Shown one piece after another: positions 50,154 through 59,884 of a stretch of 64,000 bases of DNA. Location of the stretch: the NCBI RefSeq assembly GCF_000019665.1, contig NC_010794.1, positions 1,488,001-1,552,000 on the forward strand, in the 5' to 3' direction. The stretch's first letter is position 1, and each line of letters begins with the position of its first letter. This stretch comes from Methylacidiphilum infernorum V4. Its GTDB lineage: Bacteria > Verrucomicrobiota > Verrucomicrobiia > Methylacidiphilales > Methylacidiphilaceae. A program made the translations under genes and the position numbers. A model generated the notes under the pieces. The model saw only the letters and a program-made list of their open reading frames with translations. It ran no database searches and was not told where the DNA came from.

Positions 50154-51785
50154 ATGGACAATCTAAAAATAAAAGAAAAAAAAACAAAACGCATCTTCAT
50201 TCCTTCTTCCCTCCTTTTTTTTGCCTTCCCCTTGCTTTCAGCCATCCTGCTGGGTGTTTGCTTTAACCCCAAGACTCCTTTTTCTCTTGGCTGGATAAGC
50301 CTCATCCCCCTCCTTGCTTCCGCCGATCTCTATCAACAGGATCCGTGGAAAAGGATGGGGTGCGGTTATCTTTTTGGAATTTTCTTTTTCAGTCTTTCAT
50401 TTTGGTGGATCGGACTGGTGACCGTGGCCGGAACGGCTCTGCTGATCGCTTACCTTGCCCTTTATCCTGCACTTTGGCTTTTAGCCTTGAGTCGTCCCCT
50501 CGTCAATTTTTCATCCCCCTCTTCTTCCCCGAGCAACATGCTCAATGCCCTTGCCGTGGCCAATCTATGGATCATTCTCGAATGGGTAAGAAGCTGGCTC
50601 TTTAGCGGATTTTCTTGGAATGCACTCGCAGCGAGCGCCTACAAGAACATTACTCTTATTCAAATCTGTAGCCTGGGCGGGGTGTTTTTTCTTTCTTGGT
50701 TAATCGCCTTTACCAACGGCCTTCTTTATTTTTCGATCCGCGCGCTCCTCAAACATGATGCTTCGCAGCTGCCCTACTTCCCCAAAATGGAAGCGGCAAC
50801 TCTCACTCTACTTTTTGGACTCTGTTTTTTTTATGGAGCCCACCGGTTAAACAACTTGCCCGGTGAAAAAGCCTTAAAACTGCGCTACGCAGCCATTCAA
50901 CCCAATATTCCCCAAGATTTAAATATTCCCGTTGACCCTGAAGAAGCTTTCCTAGAAGAAATTCGCTTAAGCCGACAATCCCTATCATTCAAGCCCGACC
51001 TGGTTTGTTGGCCAGAAAGCCCTTTTGGCCTTGATTTCTTTTCTTCACCCAACCTCCTTGAACCTATCCGCAAGCTCCAAGCCGTTCACCCTTTTTCTTT
51101 CCTCTCCGGCTCCTTTAAAGCCACATCCAACGAACTTTTCAATGTCGCCGTTCTATTTAAATATCCCGGGGAAGATCCAGAAGTTTACGCCAAAAACCGC
51201 CTTGTTCCTTTTGGGGAATTCATTCCCTTGGCCCACGTTTTTCCTTTTTTACGCAAGCTGGTTCCTTTTCAAATCGATCTCTCTGCCGGTAGAGAACCCA
51301 CACTGTTTTCTCTTGAAAACCCGCGGCTCAAAATCGCCCCTTTAATCTGTTTTGAAGACACGATCGCCAGCTACGTTCGAAAAATGACGGCCCAAAAACC
51401 CGATCTTATGATCGACCTTACCAACGACGGATGGTTCAAAGACTCCCCGGGAGCCTTTCTCCATATGATCAACGCCCTCTTCCGCACGGTCGAATTAGAC
51501 ATTCCCCTGCTTCGGTGCACAAACACGGGCGTTTCGGTATGGATAGACCAGAGAGGAAGGATCACGAACATCCTTACCCAAAATGGGGCTAAGGCGGTAG
51601 ATTGCAAGGGGATCTTGCTTGGAGAAGCCTACTGGCATCATCCGGTAGAGACCCCATATCAAAAATTCGGGGATTGGATCATTCTATTGGCTTTTATAAG
51701 CTTGGTATTCCGTTTCTTCATAAAAGAAAATAAAGAACAAAATCAGCTCCAAGCTACTTCCTTAAAGCCCAGCTCAAAAACATGA
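50154..51785 (+). CDS. lnt: Apolipoprotein N-acyltransferase
   Basis: About 543 residues. Six membrane segments (about residues 15-210) are followed by a nitrilase domain with the catalytic triad: Glu in CWPESPFG, Lys in AKNRLVPFGEF, and Cys in PLICFEDT. It N-acylates lipoproteins at the diacylglyceryl-cysteine. The frame opens at a GTG (50139); ATG 50154 is the likelier start. Confidence 0.94.
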   Translation: MDNLKIKEKKTKRIFIPSSLLFFAFPLLSAILLGVCFNPKTPFSLGWISLIPLLASADLYQQDPWKRMGCGYLFGIFFFSLSFWWIGLVTVAGTALLIAYLALYPALWLLALSRPLVNFSSPSSSPSNMLNALAVANLWIILEWVRSWLFSGFSWNALAASAYKNITLIQICSLGGVFFLSWLIAFTNGLLYFSIRALLKHDASQLPYFPKMEAATLTLLFGLCFFYGAHRLNNLPGEKALKLRYAAIQPNIPQDLNIPVDPEEAFLEEIRLSRQSLSFKPDLVCWPESPFGLDFFSSPNLLEPIRKLQAVHPFSFLSGSFKATSNELFNVAVLFKYPGEDPEVYAKNRLVPFGEFIPLAHVFPFLRKLVPFQIDLSAGREPTLFSLENPRLKIAPLICFEDTIASYVRKMTAQKPDLMIDLTNDGWFKDSPGAFLHMINALFRTVELDIPLLRCTNTGVSVWIDQRGRITNILTQNGAKAVDCKGILLGEAYWHHPVETPYQKFGDWIILLAFISLVFRFFIKENKEQNQLQATSLKPSSKT

Positions 51786-52010
51786 AAAGCAAACTTTAAA
51801 CTTTATCGCTTGTTAAGCAAGGAGAAAAAACCCGAATTCCAAGCCGGTTTCCCCATTGATTTGGCTATTAGCCCAACCTCCATGGGCATACCCCATTGTC
51901 CATCAAGGAAATTGGTGTCCAAGGGTTGACGATGCTCTTTATTCAGATAGATTACCCAAATCTTGTAAATCTCAATAGAACTTTGTACTTCCTTCCTATT
52001 CCAGCTGACT

Positions 52011-52481
52011 ATGCAAAAAGTCCTTCTCTTTTTCTTCCGAGTCGCTGTTAACGTGGCTTTTAACCTGATTATCCTCCTGCTTCTCATTGGCTTGGGAGTG
52101 GAGATCGTGCGCAGCGTGTGGGAACTTACCCCAGGATTAACTAAAAATGTCTCTGCTTGGAGCTTTAGGGATCTTGTCGGCCGGATCCTTTCACTTGTGG
52201 TGATACTCGAGCTTTTGCGAGCCTTCGTAGAGTATTTCCAATTCGATCGCATTCGACTCCATGTCCTATTAGAAGCAGGAGCAGCGTTTGTCTTAAGAGA
52301 ACTGATGCTTTCTTTGCTCGATGAAAAGATCTCCGGCCTAAACGTCTTGATATGGAGCCTTGCGGTCATCATCCTCGTGCTCGGCCGAACGATTGCCCTG
52401 CTTTATCCCCCCTTGCTCTTCTCCCCCTCCAAGCACCTTCAAGTTGAAGCCCATCAAAAAGAAAAGGAAAAAAAAGAGTAG
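52011..52481 (+). CDS. PsiE-like phosphate-starvation-inducible membrane protein
   Basis: A 156-residue integral membrane protein with four hydrophobic segments (about residues 12-28, 62-78, 92-108, 114-134). The pattern and FVEYFQFDRIRLHVLLEAGAAFVLRELM match the PsiE family, known only as phosphate-starvation-inducible in E. coli. Acidic-basic tail (EAHQKEKEKKE). It is monocistronic and sits at the edge of the accessory segment. Confidence 0.8.
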   Translation: MQKVLLFFFRVAVNVAFNLIILLLLIGLGVEIVRSVWELTPGLTKNVSAWSFRDLVGRILSLVVILELLRAFVEYFQFDRIRLHVLLEAGAAFVLRELMLSLLDEKISGLNVLIWSLAVIILVLGRTIALLYPPLLFSPSKHLQVEAHQKEKEKKE

Positions 52482-52832
52482 CCCAAATGGATGTTCCCTT
52501 GCAGGGAATAAAAGGAAAACTATAGCGTATAAGAAAACCAGCGTAAGAACCAACAAAAGTCCCTTTTTTTCCGCAATCCTATTATCAAAAAGGGCCTTTG
52601 CTTGTTTTTTTCTTTTCCCAAAAGGGAAAAGAGCTGAGAGGGCAAAACGGGAAGTTTCTTTCTGAAAGTGAATCGACAAGGGATAGAAAATTTGAAAAAG
52701 CGATTGTTCAAAAAGGTTACAACCAAGCCAAGCACCGCCTAGAAAACCAAAAATATTCACTTCAGCATTCAATCCATAAAGAAAGAACAGATATTTTCTT
52801 AATAAAAGGGATCCAAGCAATAGAATATACGA
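52482..52832. other. A-rich gap
   Basis: About 350 bp of A-rich sequence. A minus-strand frame (52338-52904) is hydrophobic only because its complement is A/K-rich, and it overlaps two better genes. I see no gene here; the pyrimidine-dimer glycosylase promoter must be included. Confidence 0.4.
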
Positions 52833-53177
52833 ATGAGAATATGGGATATTGAACCTCAAAAACTCTGCAATAAACACCTGCTTGGTGAACATAGGGAACT
52901 TCATGCCCTATGGACAATACTAGTTCAATCTAAAAAGGGATACGCAAACCATCCTGAAACTAAAAGATGGAGGGGAAAATTAAAAGCACTATTTTTAAGA
53001 CATGAACAATTGGTCAAAGAAATGGTTCGAAGAGGATACAAACACAAAAGCCCTCTTGATCAAAATCTGGCTTTGGGCTCTGGCATCCAAGACCAATTCG
53101 TTGATTCTATTGAAAAACAAAAAGAAATTTTAAAAAGAAAAAACTGTCCGTGCCTCTTGGATGAAAAGAACTCTTAA
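52833..53177 (+). CDS. Pyrimidine dimer DNA glycosylase (DenV / Pdg family)
   Basis: A 114-residue protein of the T4 endonuclease V (DenV)-like family, which cuts pyrimidine dimers formed by ultraviolet light. Family signatures are MRIWDIEPQKLCNKHLLGEHRELHALW at the start, then YANHPETKRWRGKLKALFLRHEQLVKEMVRRGYKHKSPL. The catalytic N-terminal residue in T4 is Thr2; here it is Arg after Met, as in the bacterial branch. The Glu of GEHRELHALW is kept. It is unrelated to the endonuclease V (Nfi)-like proteins at 12833 and 16270. Confidence 0.88.
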   Translation: MRIWDIEPQKLCNKHLLGEHRELHALWTILVQSKKGYANHPETKRWRGKLKALFLRHEQLVKEMVRRGYKHKSPLDQNLALGSGIQDQFVDSIEKQKEILKRKNCPCLLDEKNS

Positions 53178-54025
53178 TTCATCGATCTTAATAATATAAA
53201 AATAACTGACAACAGCTCACTGCTCTTTTTCAAAAAACCCTTTAACTTGCCTAAAGCGAAAAATGAACTGATTGTGGTTCACCCGAGCATGAAATCAGAA
53301 TCCTCTGGCTTGAATTTAATAAGAAGAAAATCTTTTGTATATAACCCAAATCCAATTATTCTATTTCTATCGATGTACCTATTTTCCTAATATCCGTAGT
53401 GGAGGTCATGCCAGGGGGATTAACCTTGAGCTTGCCTCACATCGGGATAACGCAATAGCAAGGAGGTCGCCAAGGAAAACCGGCTTTGCTATTTGTCCTA
53501 ACAGCTCCGATGAAGCTTTTTACACCAAGGTGTTAAGAAAACCGGGGATGGGTTGGTTCGGCTCGGACAATGAACCAAAGCTTGGAAGAAATTTCTAGCA
53601 ATGAAAACTGGGCATGGGTATGCTAGGGGAAAAAAGAGAGAGGTATAAAAAATAAGCGGGATACTGTCATGGATAACTTGGAAAGAGGATTAAATTCTAA
53701 AATTAATCTGTGCATTTAGAGTTTATTTATAGACTGTTATCGTAAGTACCCATTCATGCTCCAAGGACTTAAGAATTATAGAATTGATTTAAAACAGTCA
53801 ATTATTCTGGATAGTAGTCGATAGCCAGTTGCCTATTAAAAATTTTTCAATTGAACTCCATAGCCTCTTCCACACTACCCTCAAAGCTAAAACCAAGGAT
53901 GAAGTTACTGCCTTTCTTTCAGTTCCAGGCAATCCCAAGAGTATTTTTTTTCCGGTTTAAGTGATAATATTTCCAGTTGTCAATCGAAAAGAAAAGCGTA
54001 TGGTAATGGAGTCAATGGTGATTAA
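53178..54025. other. Long spacer without a supported gene
   Basis: About 850 bp, with the last 350 bp A+T-rich. The plus-strand frame 53335-53598 has some protein-like text (GINLELASHRDNAIARR) but no start signal or known motif. No tRNA, repeat or IS end is recognised. It may be the left border of the accessory region. Confidence 0.35.
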
Positions 54026-54044
54026 TATACTATAACGTGTTATA
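54026..54044 (+). promoter_or_regulatory. Candidate -10 box and operator of the large defence-like gene
   Basis: TATACT (54026-54031) lies 16 bases before the ATG at 54048 and no ribosome-binding site is visible, so the transcript would have only a very short leader. The inverted repeat TATAAC-GT-GTTATA (54031-54044) covers the predicted start and could be a repressor site. No good -35 box is seen. Confidence 0.35.
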
Positions 54045-54047
54045 TAT

Positions 54048-57000
54048 ATGAATGTATTACCCTCGACCTTCAACTCACCTCATAGTGGAAGTGGCGAACC
54101 TTTTAGATTCATAGATGAAAAGGACTTGGACCAATGGGCCGCTACCATTGAGTGTCGAGGCAAGCTGGCAGAGCTAATAACACGCCTCATCTATGCCGAA
54201 AAGGGACCGGAAGCAGAACTACGCTTTCCAAGCGGTGAAGCGAGTGAACTCAAAGGCTTGGACGGATTATGTAAAGTTCAGGTCGGAACAATATACGTTC
54301 CTGGTGGTGTATCTGTCTGGGAGCTCTCGACTCAAAAAACAATCAGGGATAAGGCCAACGAGGATTTTGAAAAACGAACAAGACAACCAGGAAGCATTAA
54401 CCCGCAGGAGTCAACTTTTGTTTTCGTGACTCCATGTCTTTGGTCCAAAAAAGAAGATTGGGTTGCGGAGAAAAAGGCGGGAAGAACCTGGGCTGATGTT
54501 CGTGCCTACGATGCCGTCGATTTAGTTCACTGGATCGAGAGATATCCTGGAGTTGGTCTTTGGCTTGCTGAGAGCCTAGGTAAACCTTTCAGTGGTCTTC
54601 GGCTGATTGAAGAAGAATGGAAAAAATGGTCGAGTTCAACGAAGTGGTCGATAAGTACGGATCTTGTCTTAGCCGGCCGCGCCGACGAGGCTATTCAAAT
54701 TCGCAAGTGGCTTCAGGGTCCACCCGGTGACATAGCCCTGAAGGCCGAATCGGTTGAAGAAGGGATCGCATTCTTATACGCAGTCATCGATCAGCTCCCC
54801 GTTGAATACAAGATGAAACATCTTGGACGCTGCTTGATTGCGGCCGAGCCCGACCAAGCAAGAAAACTTGAAAAGAGCCTTTCACCCTTGATCATCGTCA
54901 TCGAGAAAAGCACCGATCCTGGTCTTACCGATATGCTCGTTATGGGAGGACATCACGTTTGCATCTTGAGATCGATGGTAGGCCCGATACAAAATGAAAG
55001 TAAAGAAATCTCTCTTCCCAATGCTCTTCAACACGAAATGAAACTAGCCCTTTTAGGGATGGGGTTGAGCGAGGAAGAAACAGAAAAAGTAGCCCGGGAT
55101 ACGGCCGGTAGTCTTTCAGTCTTCAGAAGGCTCTACCCATCCCGCACCGGAAGCATCGAACCTGATTGGGCTAAACCAGAAAATGCCCGAAAAATTATCC
55201 CGGCATTTCTTGCCGGAGGCTGGAACGCTGACAAAGAAAGGTACGAAGATTACAAGCAACTGGAACGTCTCACAAGAAAGAACTACCATGAGCTAGAAGG
55301 GGAGCTGACGGTAATGCTTGCAAAAAGCGACTTTCCCCTAGAGAAATTGAACAGCACCTGGAAGATTGCTTCACCCCGCGATGCTTTTTCCTGGTTGGCT
55401 CCTTACATTACAAATGAAGATCTCAAGGTATTCGAGGAAGTCGTCGTTACTGTTCTTGGGGAACCGGACCCTCGATACGACATGGAGGCTGACCGCCGTT
55501 TGGTAGCTCCATTCACGAGCCGGATGCCTCGCTACTCGGAGGACCTTCGGCAGGGCCTAGGCGAAATGATTCTTTTGCTTTCCATATTTAGTAAGGAAAC
55601 TGGGCTTCGCGACGCAGAGCTGGTGGTAGGCAGGATAGTGAAAAGACTTCTTCACGGTGCCGACACGTGCCGATGGTGGTCGATGCACTCCCAGCTTCCC
55701 CTGCTAGCGGAAGCCGATCCATATGCTTTTTTATCGGCCATCGAAGAGAGTCTTAAGGGCGAAAATCCACCGGTACTCGAGCTTTTTAAGGATGCGTCCA
55801 TTCATTTACCTATCCCTAGTCAAGTGGTCCACTTCTTGGTTTCGAGCCTGGAACTTTTGAGCTGGAGCCCTGAATATTTAGCACATGCATCCCTTCTTCT
55901 GGCTCGCCTCGCCAAGCTAACCCAGTCCCAGCCCTTTAACGGCCTTGATAACAACAGCCCCTTCAAAAGCCTTTACTCCATCTTTTTACCCTTTTACCCG
56001 CAGACCTATGCGACATTGCAACAAAGGCTAGAGGACCTCGACCGATTAAGGGAAAAAGAACCTCAGGTCGCCTGGGAGCTGATGTGCTGTCTTCTAGTTC
56101 TAGTCGGGAGGTATGCACAAAACCAAGCATATCGACCCCGGTGGCGGGATTTTTCCAAAAAACGATCCGAAGAACGCCTCACAGTGCTAATGTTCCACGA
56201 TGAAATCACCAAGCGGCTGTTAGAAGAAGACATGCAAAAGGAACCCCGGCTTTGGATTTTACTGTTTAATACCGACTCAGACTTCGGCTCTTTTTCTTGG
56301 CTGACTCCTGAGCGGCGTCGGAAAGCAGTTGATCTGCTCTCAGGTTCAATCCCTCGGCTGGATGATAATGTAAAGGAAGAGTTGTGGGCAACGATCAGGA
56401 ATTTCCTTCATTATCACAGGTTATGTGCCGGGGCAGACTGGGCCCTTCCAGAAAGCGAATTGGTTCAGCTAGAAGAGATCTATAACCGGCTGACGCCAAG
56501 CGATCCCCTCAAGCAGTTCTCTTGGCTTTTCACAAGAGAGCCGCAGGTCATAAATCCATCTTCATACGATCTTCAGTCTAACGAGGAATCAGTAGAAACA
56601 GCTAGAAGGGAAGCCGTAGAAAAGCTGGTAGAGTATAGGGGAATTGACGGCCTGTTGGATTTTGCACAGAAGGTGGAATATCCCCATGGCGTTGGAACCG
56701 CAGCTGCCGCCTCCAATATAGAGGAAAGCCAGCTTCTTTCTCTCCTTTCCAAGACCCTTGGTAAAGGCGATAAAGTTGCTTGTTTTGGCCGTGGAATCGT
56801 TTGGTTTTACGCAAGGAAGAATGGAATCGAATGGATAGAGAGACTGATCGATCATGCAAAGGAGAAAGGTTGGGATAAAGAAGCAGTTCTTGATGTTTTT
56901 TTGGCTGCACCGCCCAACATTGTTCTTTGGAACCGCCTCAAAGCTTTAGGCAGGGATCTTGAGGAAAAGTATTGGAAACGGGTAGGGCTTTTGAATCCCG

Positions 57001-57923
57001 AAGAGATTGATAATGAGTGTTTCGTAATTGAAAGCCTTCTTTCCGTTGGTAAAGGACTTAATGCGGCTTGGATTGCAGGGCATTGTATGCGCGAGCTTCC
57101 AACGGATACTCTCGCCAGGATTATTGACCAGTCGCTGATTGAGCTGAATACTCCTAACCCAAGAATAAGCTTCAGAGGATTATCACAGTATATTCTTTTT
57201 ATTCTTGGAAGATTCCTACAAGAACTCTCCCGGAGATCGGATGCCAATCCCAAGGAAGTAAACCAACTCGCTTGGTCGTACTGTTTTTTTCTCAGTGATC
57301 CCTATGTCTCTGCTAGTCCGTTTCCGATCCTTCACGAGCGGTTGAATGAAGATCCTGAATTTTTTGCTGAACTAATCAAGCTAGGGTATTCAACTAGTAA
57401 AACTTGCGGGGCTCAAGAAACGGAAGAGGAAGCAAAAGCACGGAAGGCCAAGGTTCAATGTGCTATTTCTCTTCTTAATTCCTGGAAGGGCATTCCTGGG
57501 ACTGAGAACGGAAAGATCAATGAAGAGAAGGTTTTTCAATGGATCAGGAAAGCAAGAGAGCTGTGCAAAGAAGACAAACGGATCGCCTTCTTTTGCGACC
57601 TTCACATCGGGATCATGCTTGCACGTTCGCCAGAGGAAGCAGATGGGGAGTGGCCAACCGTCGCCGTTCGTGACGCTATCGAGGAATTCTTGAACGATGC
57701 CATTGAAGGAGGACTTATCTCTGGCAAGCTCGGACCCAGTTGGCGCTCTCCATTTGAAGGGGGTGAGCAAGAACGAAAGCAAGCCTCTCAATACCGAAAG
57801 TTTGCCGATGCCCTCCGGACAAGCTGGCCTAAAACTTCAAAGGTCCTCCGCCGTTTGGCAGAGTTCTACGAGAAAATGGGAGAGAGCGAAGACATTGAAG
57901 TAAGGCGCCGAGACTTGATATAA
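54048..57923 (+). CDS. Large (1291 aa) predicted defence protein with N-terminal nuclease-like domain
   Basis: An uninterrupted 1291-codon gene. Residues 17-180 look like a restriction-endonuclease-type domain: FRFIDEKDLDQWAATI then LKGLDGL (D72), VSVWELSTQ (E92) and DKANEDFEKR (K102), which could form a PD-(D/E)xK core with a displaced Lys. VDLVHWIERYPGVGLWLAESLG completes this segment. Residues 190-320 resemble the front of an NTPase domain (LQGPPGDIALKAESVEEGIAFL), but I find no GxxxxGK[ST], so it may be degenerate. The remaining 950 residues are helical, perhaps a repeat-type sensor. Overall it resembles large STAND-like anti-phage proteins; the exact family is not named. Start: no ribosome-binding site at 54048, but the N-terminal motif begins right after it. 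Confidence 0.7.
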   Translation: MNVLPSTFNSPHSGSGEPFRFIDEKDLDQWAATIECRGKLAELITRLIYAEKGPEAELRFPSGEASELKGLDGLCKVQVGTIYVPGGVSVWELSTQKTIRDKANEDFEKRTRQPGSINPQESTFVFVTPCLWSKKEDWVAEKKAGRTWADVRAYDAVDLVHWIERYPGVGLWLAESLGKPFSGLRLIEEEWKKWSSSTKWSISTDLVLAGRADEAIQIRKWLQGPPGDIALKAESVEEGIAFLYAVIDQLPVEYKMKHLGRCLIAAEPDQARKLEKSLSPLIIVIEKSTDPGLTDMLVMGGHHVCILRSMVGPIQNESKEISLPNALQHEMKLALLGMGLSEEETEKVARDTAGSLSVFRRLYPSRTGSIEPDWAKPENARKIIPAFLAGGWNADKERYEDYKQLERLTRKNYHELEGELTVMLAKSDFPLEKLNSTWKIASPRDAFSWLAPYITNEDLKVFEEVVVTVLGEPDPRYDMEADRRLVAPFTSRMPRYSEDLRQGLGEMILLLSIFSKETGLRDAELVVGRIVKRLLHGADTCRWWSMHSQLPLLAEADPYAFLSAIEESLKGENPPVLELFKDASIHLPIPSQVVHFLVSSLELLSWSPEYLAHASLLLARLAKLTQSQPFNGLDNNSPFKSLYSIFLPFYPQTYATLQQRLEDLDRLREKEPQVAWELMCCLLVLVGRYAQNQAYRPRWRDFSKKRSEERLTVLMFHDEITKRLLEEDMQKEPRLWILLFNTDSDFGSFSWLTPERRRKAVDLLSGSIPRLDDNVKEELWATIRNFLHYHRLCAGADWALPESELVQLEEIYNRLTPSDPLKQFSWLFTREPQVINPSSYDLQSNEESVETARREAVEKLVEYRGIDGLLDFAQKVEYPHGVGTAAAASNIEESQLLSLLSKTLGKGDKVACFGRGIVWFYARKNGIEWIERLIDHAKEKGWDKEAVLDVFLAAPPNIVLWNRLKALGRDLEEKYWKRVGLLNPEEIDNECFVIESLLSVGKGLNAAWIAGHCMRELPTDTLARIIDQSLIELNTPNPRISFRGLSQYILFILGRFLQELSRRSDANPKEVNQLAWSYCFFLSDPYVSASPFPILHERLNEDPEFFAELIKLGYSTSKTCGAQETEEEAKARKAKVQCAISLLNSWKGIPGTENGKINEEKVFQWIRKARELCKEDKRIAFFCDLHIGIMLARSPEEADGEWPTVAVRDAIEEFLNDAIEGGLISGKLGPSWRSPFEGGEQERKQASQYRKFADALRTSWPKTSKVLRRLAEFYEKMGESEDIEVRRRDLI

Positions 57924-58457
57924 CCGGCTTAAGCCGCTGCCAGGCAACAGATTGGTATTTTTTGACCATGCCTGCGTCACCCAGTCTTGATTGATCAAGC
58001 CCTCTGCCGATCCGCAATCAACAGGCATTGACATGTCTTGAGAGAATGCCCCAAGATGTTTTGCCGAAAGGGCAACTGCAAGCCAGAACAAACCGATTTC
58101 GCTTTCTTTCTCAAAAGCCCACTTCTATAGTTTTTTTAGGATGATCAATGCTACTTATAGAATATCATTTGTCGCCATCCTGTTTTTATAACCATATGCA
58201 AGACTATTTTTGCCGGCTTTGTGGCTTTGTGGTGAAAAAAAACCTGATCTTTTGAATCCTTTGATTACCACTGGACTTGCTCTACATCCATTTTCAAGAT
58301 TCAAAAAACAATCCAGCCCTTTCCCATCATAACCTCATCCACAAAATAAATAGTGTGAAAAGATTGCCGATGTGTCAGCAATTAGACCATTTTTATATCT
58401 TTTCGATTATCTGGAAATAGGCACTTGAGAGGAAAAAAAATAAGAATGAGAAAGGGA
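57924..58457. other. Gap after the defence-like gene
   Basis: About 530 bp. A perfect palindrome CGGCTTAAGCCG lies immediately after the stop but no T-run follows. No gene is visible. Confidence 0.4.
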
Positions 58458-59177
58458 TTATTGGACATTCCAACCTGTGGTTTTAAACACGGCATTTGAC
58501 CTGATCTTTGCAAGCCCAAACATGCTTAGGTAAAGATTATCCGCTATATTCTTAAAAACGTAATCTTTATGAAAAACGAAGAATACCTTGCTTGTGTAAA
58601 GATAATAGATCTCTCCACTAGGACACCTAGGGTGGGCATAATGTGGCATGCCAAGAACATAGATTGGATGCTCTTTGGCTGTTTTTTCGCCTAATGTTTG
58701 GGGATCAATACTTACAATCCTCGGCCTTTCCGTTGCGTATATCAGCATTAAAGGATTCATCACCGCAAGATCCGGCTTTTCGAGGGTTTGAGCAACTTTT
58801 AAGATCTTTAAGATCTTTTTTACTATCTCGGATGGTTTTGAATTGGCATTGCTTTGAAATGTCAAATCCACTTCTCCGGGGAGAAGTTCGCTGAATAGAA
58901 CCATAGAGAGAGGTCTTCCAGCATGGTCCACAGGTTCATCAGTAGGAAATGGAATGTGAGAGCCGGATTGTCCTTCCTGGACAACCGTAAAGAACTTCCT
59001 GAATTGCCAGCTCCGTACATGTGGAACTATTTTATATTGGAAACATTCCCCATTCCGATCTAATTCAAACACACCTTCTCCAGCTTTGCGTGCGTTTTTC
59101 AAAAGACCCTTGATTACCGGATCACTTTTCCAGATGTTCACTAAGTCTTTTGGTGATGTGACGGAAAGAGAAGGCAT
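58458..59177 (-). CDS. Unknown 239-aa protein
   Basis: No domain recognised. The frame is clean with a TATACT box only a few bases before the ATG, again suggesting a very short leader. The sequence looks globular (mixed strands and helices) with HPRCPSGEIYYLY and HKDYVFKNIADNLYLSMF near the C-terminus. No signal or membrane helix. Convergent with the large defence-like gene, 534 bp away, so a functional partnership is possible but unsupported. Confidence 0.6.
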   Translation of the reverse strand: MPSLSVTSPKDLVNIWKSDPVIKGLLKNARKAGEGVFELDRNGECFQYKIVPHVRSWQFRKFFTVVQEGQSGSHIPFPTDEPVDHAGRPLSMVLFSELLPGEVDLTFQSNANSKPSEIVKKILKILKVAQTLEKPDLAVMNPLMLIYATERPRIVSIDPQTLGEKTAKEHPIYVLGMPHYAHPRCPSGEIYYLYTSKVFFVFHKDYVFKNIADNLYLSMFGLAKIRSNAVFKTTGWNVQ

Positions 59178-59308
59178 TTAAAGTATACTACACACCGGTT
59201 CTTACACTACCAAAAGAAAAAAACCGATAAAATGGATGCAAAGACTCTTCTATCCTGGTAGGCTCAGGCTCAATTCCAGCAAGAATCGATCCAAACTTTT
59301 CGGACCAT

Positions 59309-59884
59309 CTAGTGTAGTTCGGATTGGACGGGTATTGCCCGCTTCACATGGCTACTATCCCTATTATTGAAAGCTTCGTCCGGAACCGAAGTACGCGAAG
59401 GGTCAACCCACCGAATAGCGGCATACTTATCAATAACCGCGTAGTATAGACTGGAATTTCCCCAGGAATAGTTGTACCCGGTCGAACCAGAGCCGTTTCC
59501 TAAAGCTTGCTGTTGGTTGTTTCCAACCCAATTTCCCGATGCTCCAACGACGGACTTTTCTTTATCGAGAAGGAGCAGGGCATCGGCCCCAACTTTCTTT
59601 GCTATGGTTACTGCACGAGTAATTGGAAAACCAAAGAGGCCGTTTGCAGCGGTAATGAACCCGAAAATTATGTATGGTCTGGCGGGAGGAGTTGTGTAGA
59701 CTTTCATCCCCTTAACAACGGTATGGGCACCGGAACCCTCTTGGCCGGCCACCGGTTGTTCAAACGGCTCCCACTTTGCTCTTATGGCCAAGGCCGTTTT
59801 TGTTTCAACGGCAAAAGTCCCAAGGATAATCAATGACACTAACAGGATCGTTTTAACATCCCAAAAACTTTTCTTTGTTGGCAT
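59309..59884 (-). CDS. Exported protein of unknown function
   Basis: A 191-residue protein with a signal peptide (TILLVSLIILGTFAVETKTALA) and mature segments GADALLLLDKEK and a Gly/Asn/Gln-rich stretch (GNNQQQALGNGSGSTGYNYSWGN). The pattern resembles small secreted or lipoprotein-like proteins that monitor surface material, but no family is certain. It lies 131 bp upstream of the 239-aa gene in the same direction. Confidence 0.6.
   Translation of the reverse strand: MPTKKSFWDVKTILLVSLIILGTFAVETKTALAIRAKWEPFEQPVAGQEGSGAHTVVKGMKVYTTPPARPYIIFGFITAANGLFGFPITRAVTIAKKVGADALLLLDKEKSVVGASGNWVGNNQQQALGNGSGSTGYNYSWGNSSLYYAVIDKYAAIRWVDPSRTSVPDEAFNNRDSSHVKRAIPVQSELH

Noticed and set aside
52338-52904. 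Minus-strand 188-codon hydrophobic frame, possible membrane protein
   Set aside because: It overlaps the 3' end of psiE and the 5' end of the pyrimidine-dimer glycosylase, both well supported; its hydrophobicity follows from the A-rich opposite strand.
53335-53598. Plus-strand 87-codon frame
   Set aside because: No ribosome-binding site, no motif, lies in low-density sequence; mentioned only as gap content.
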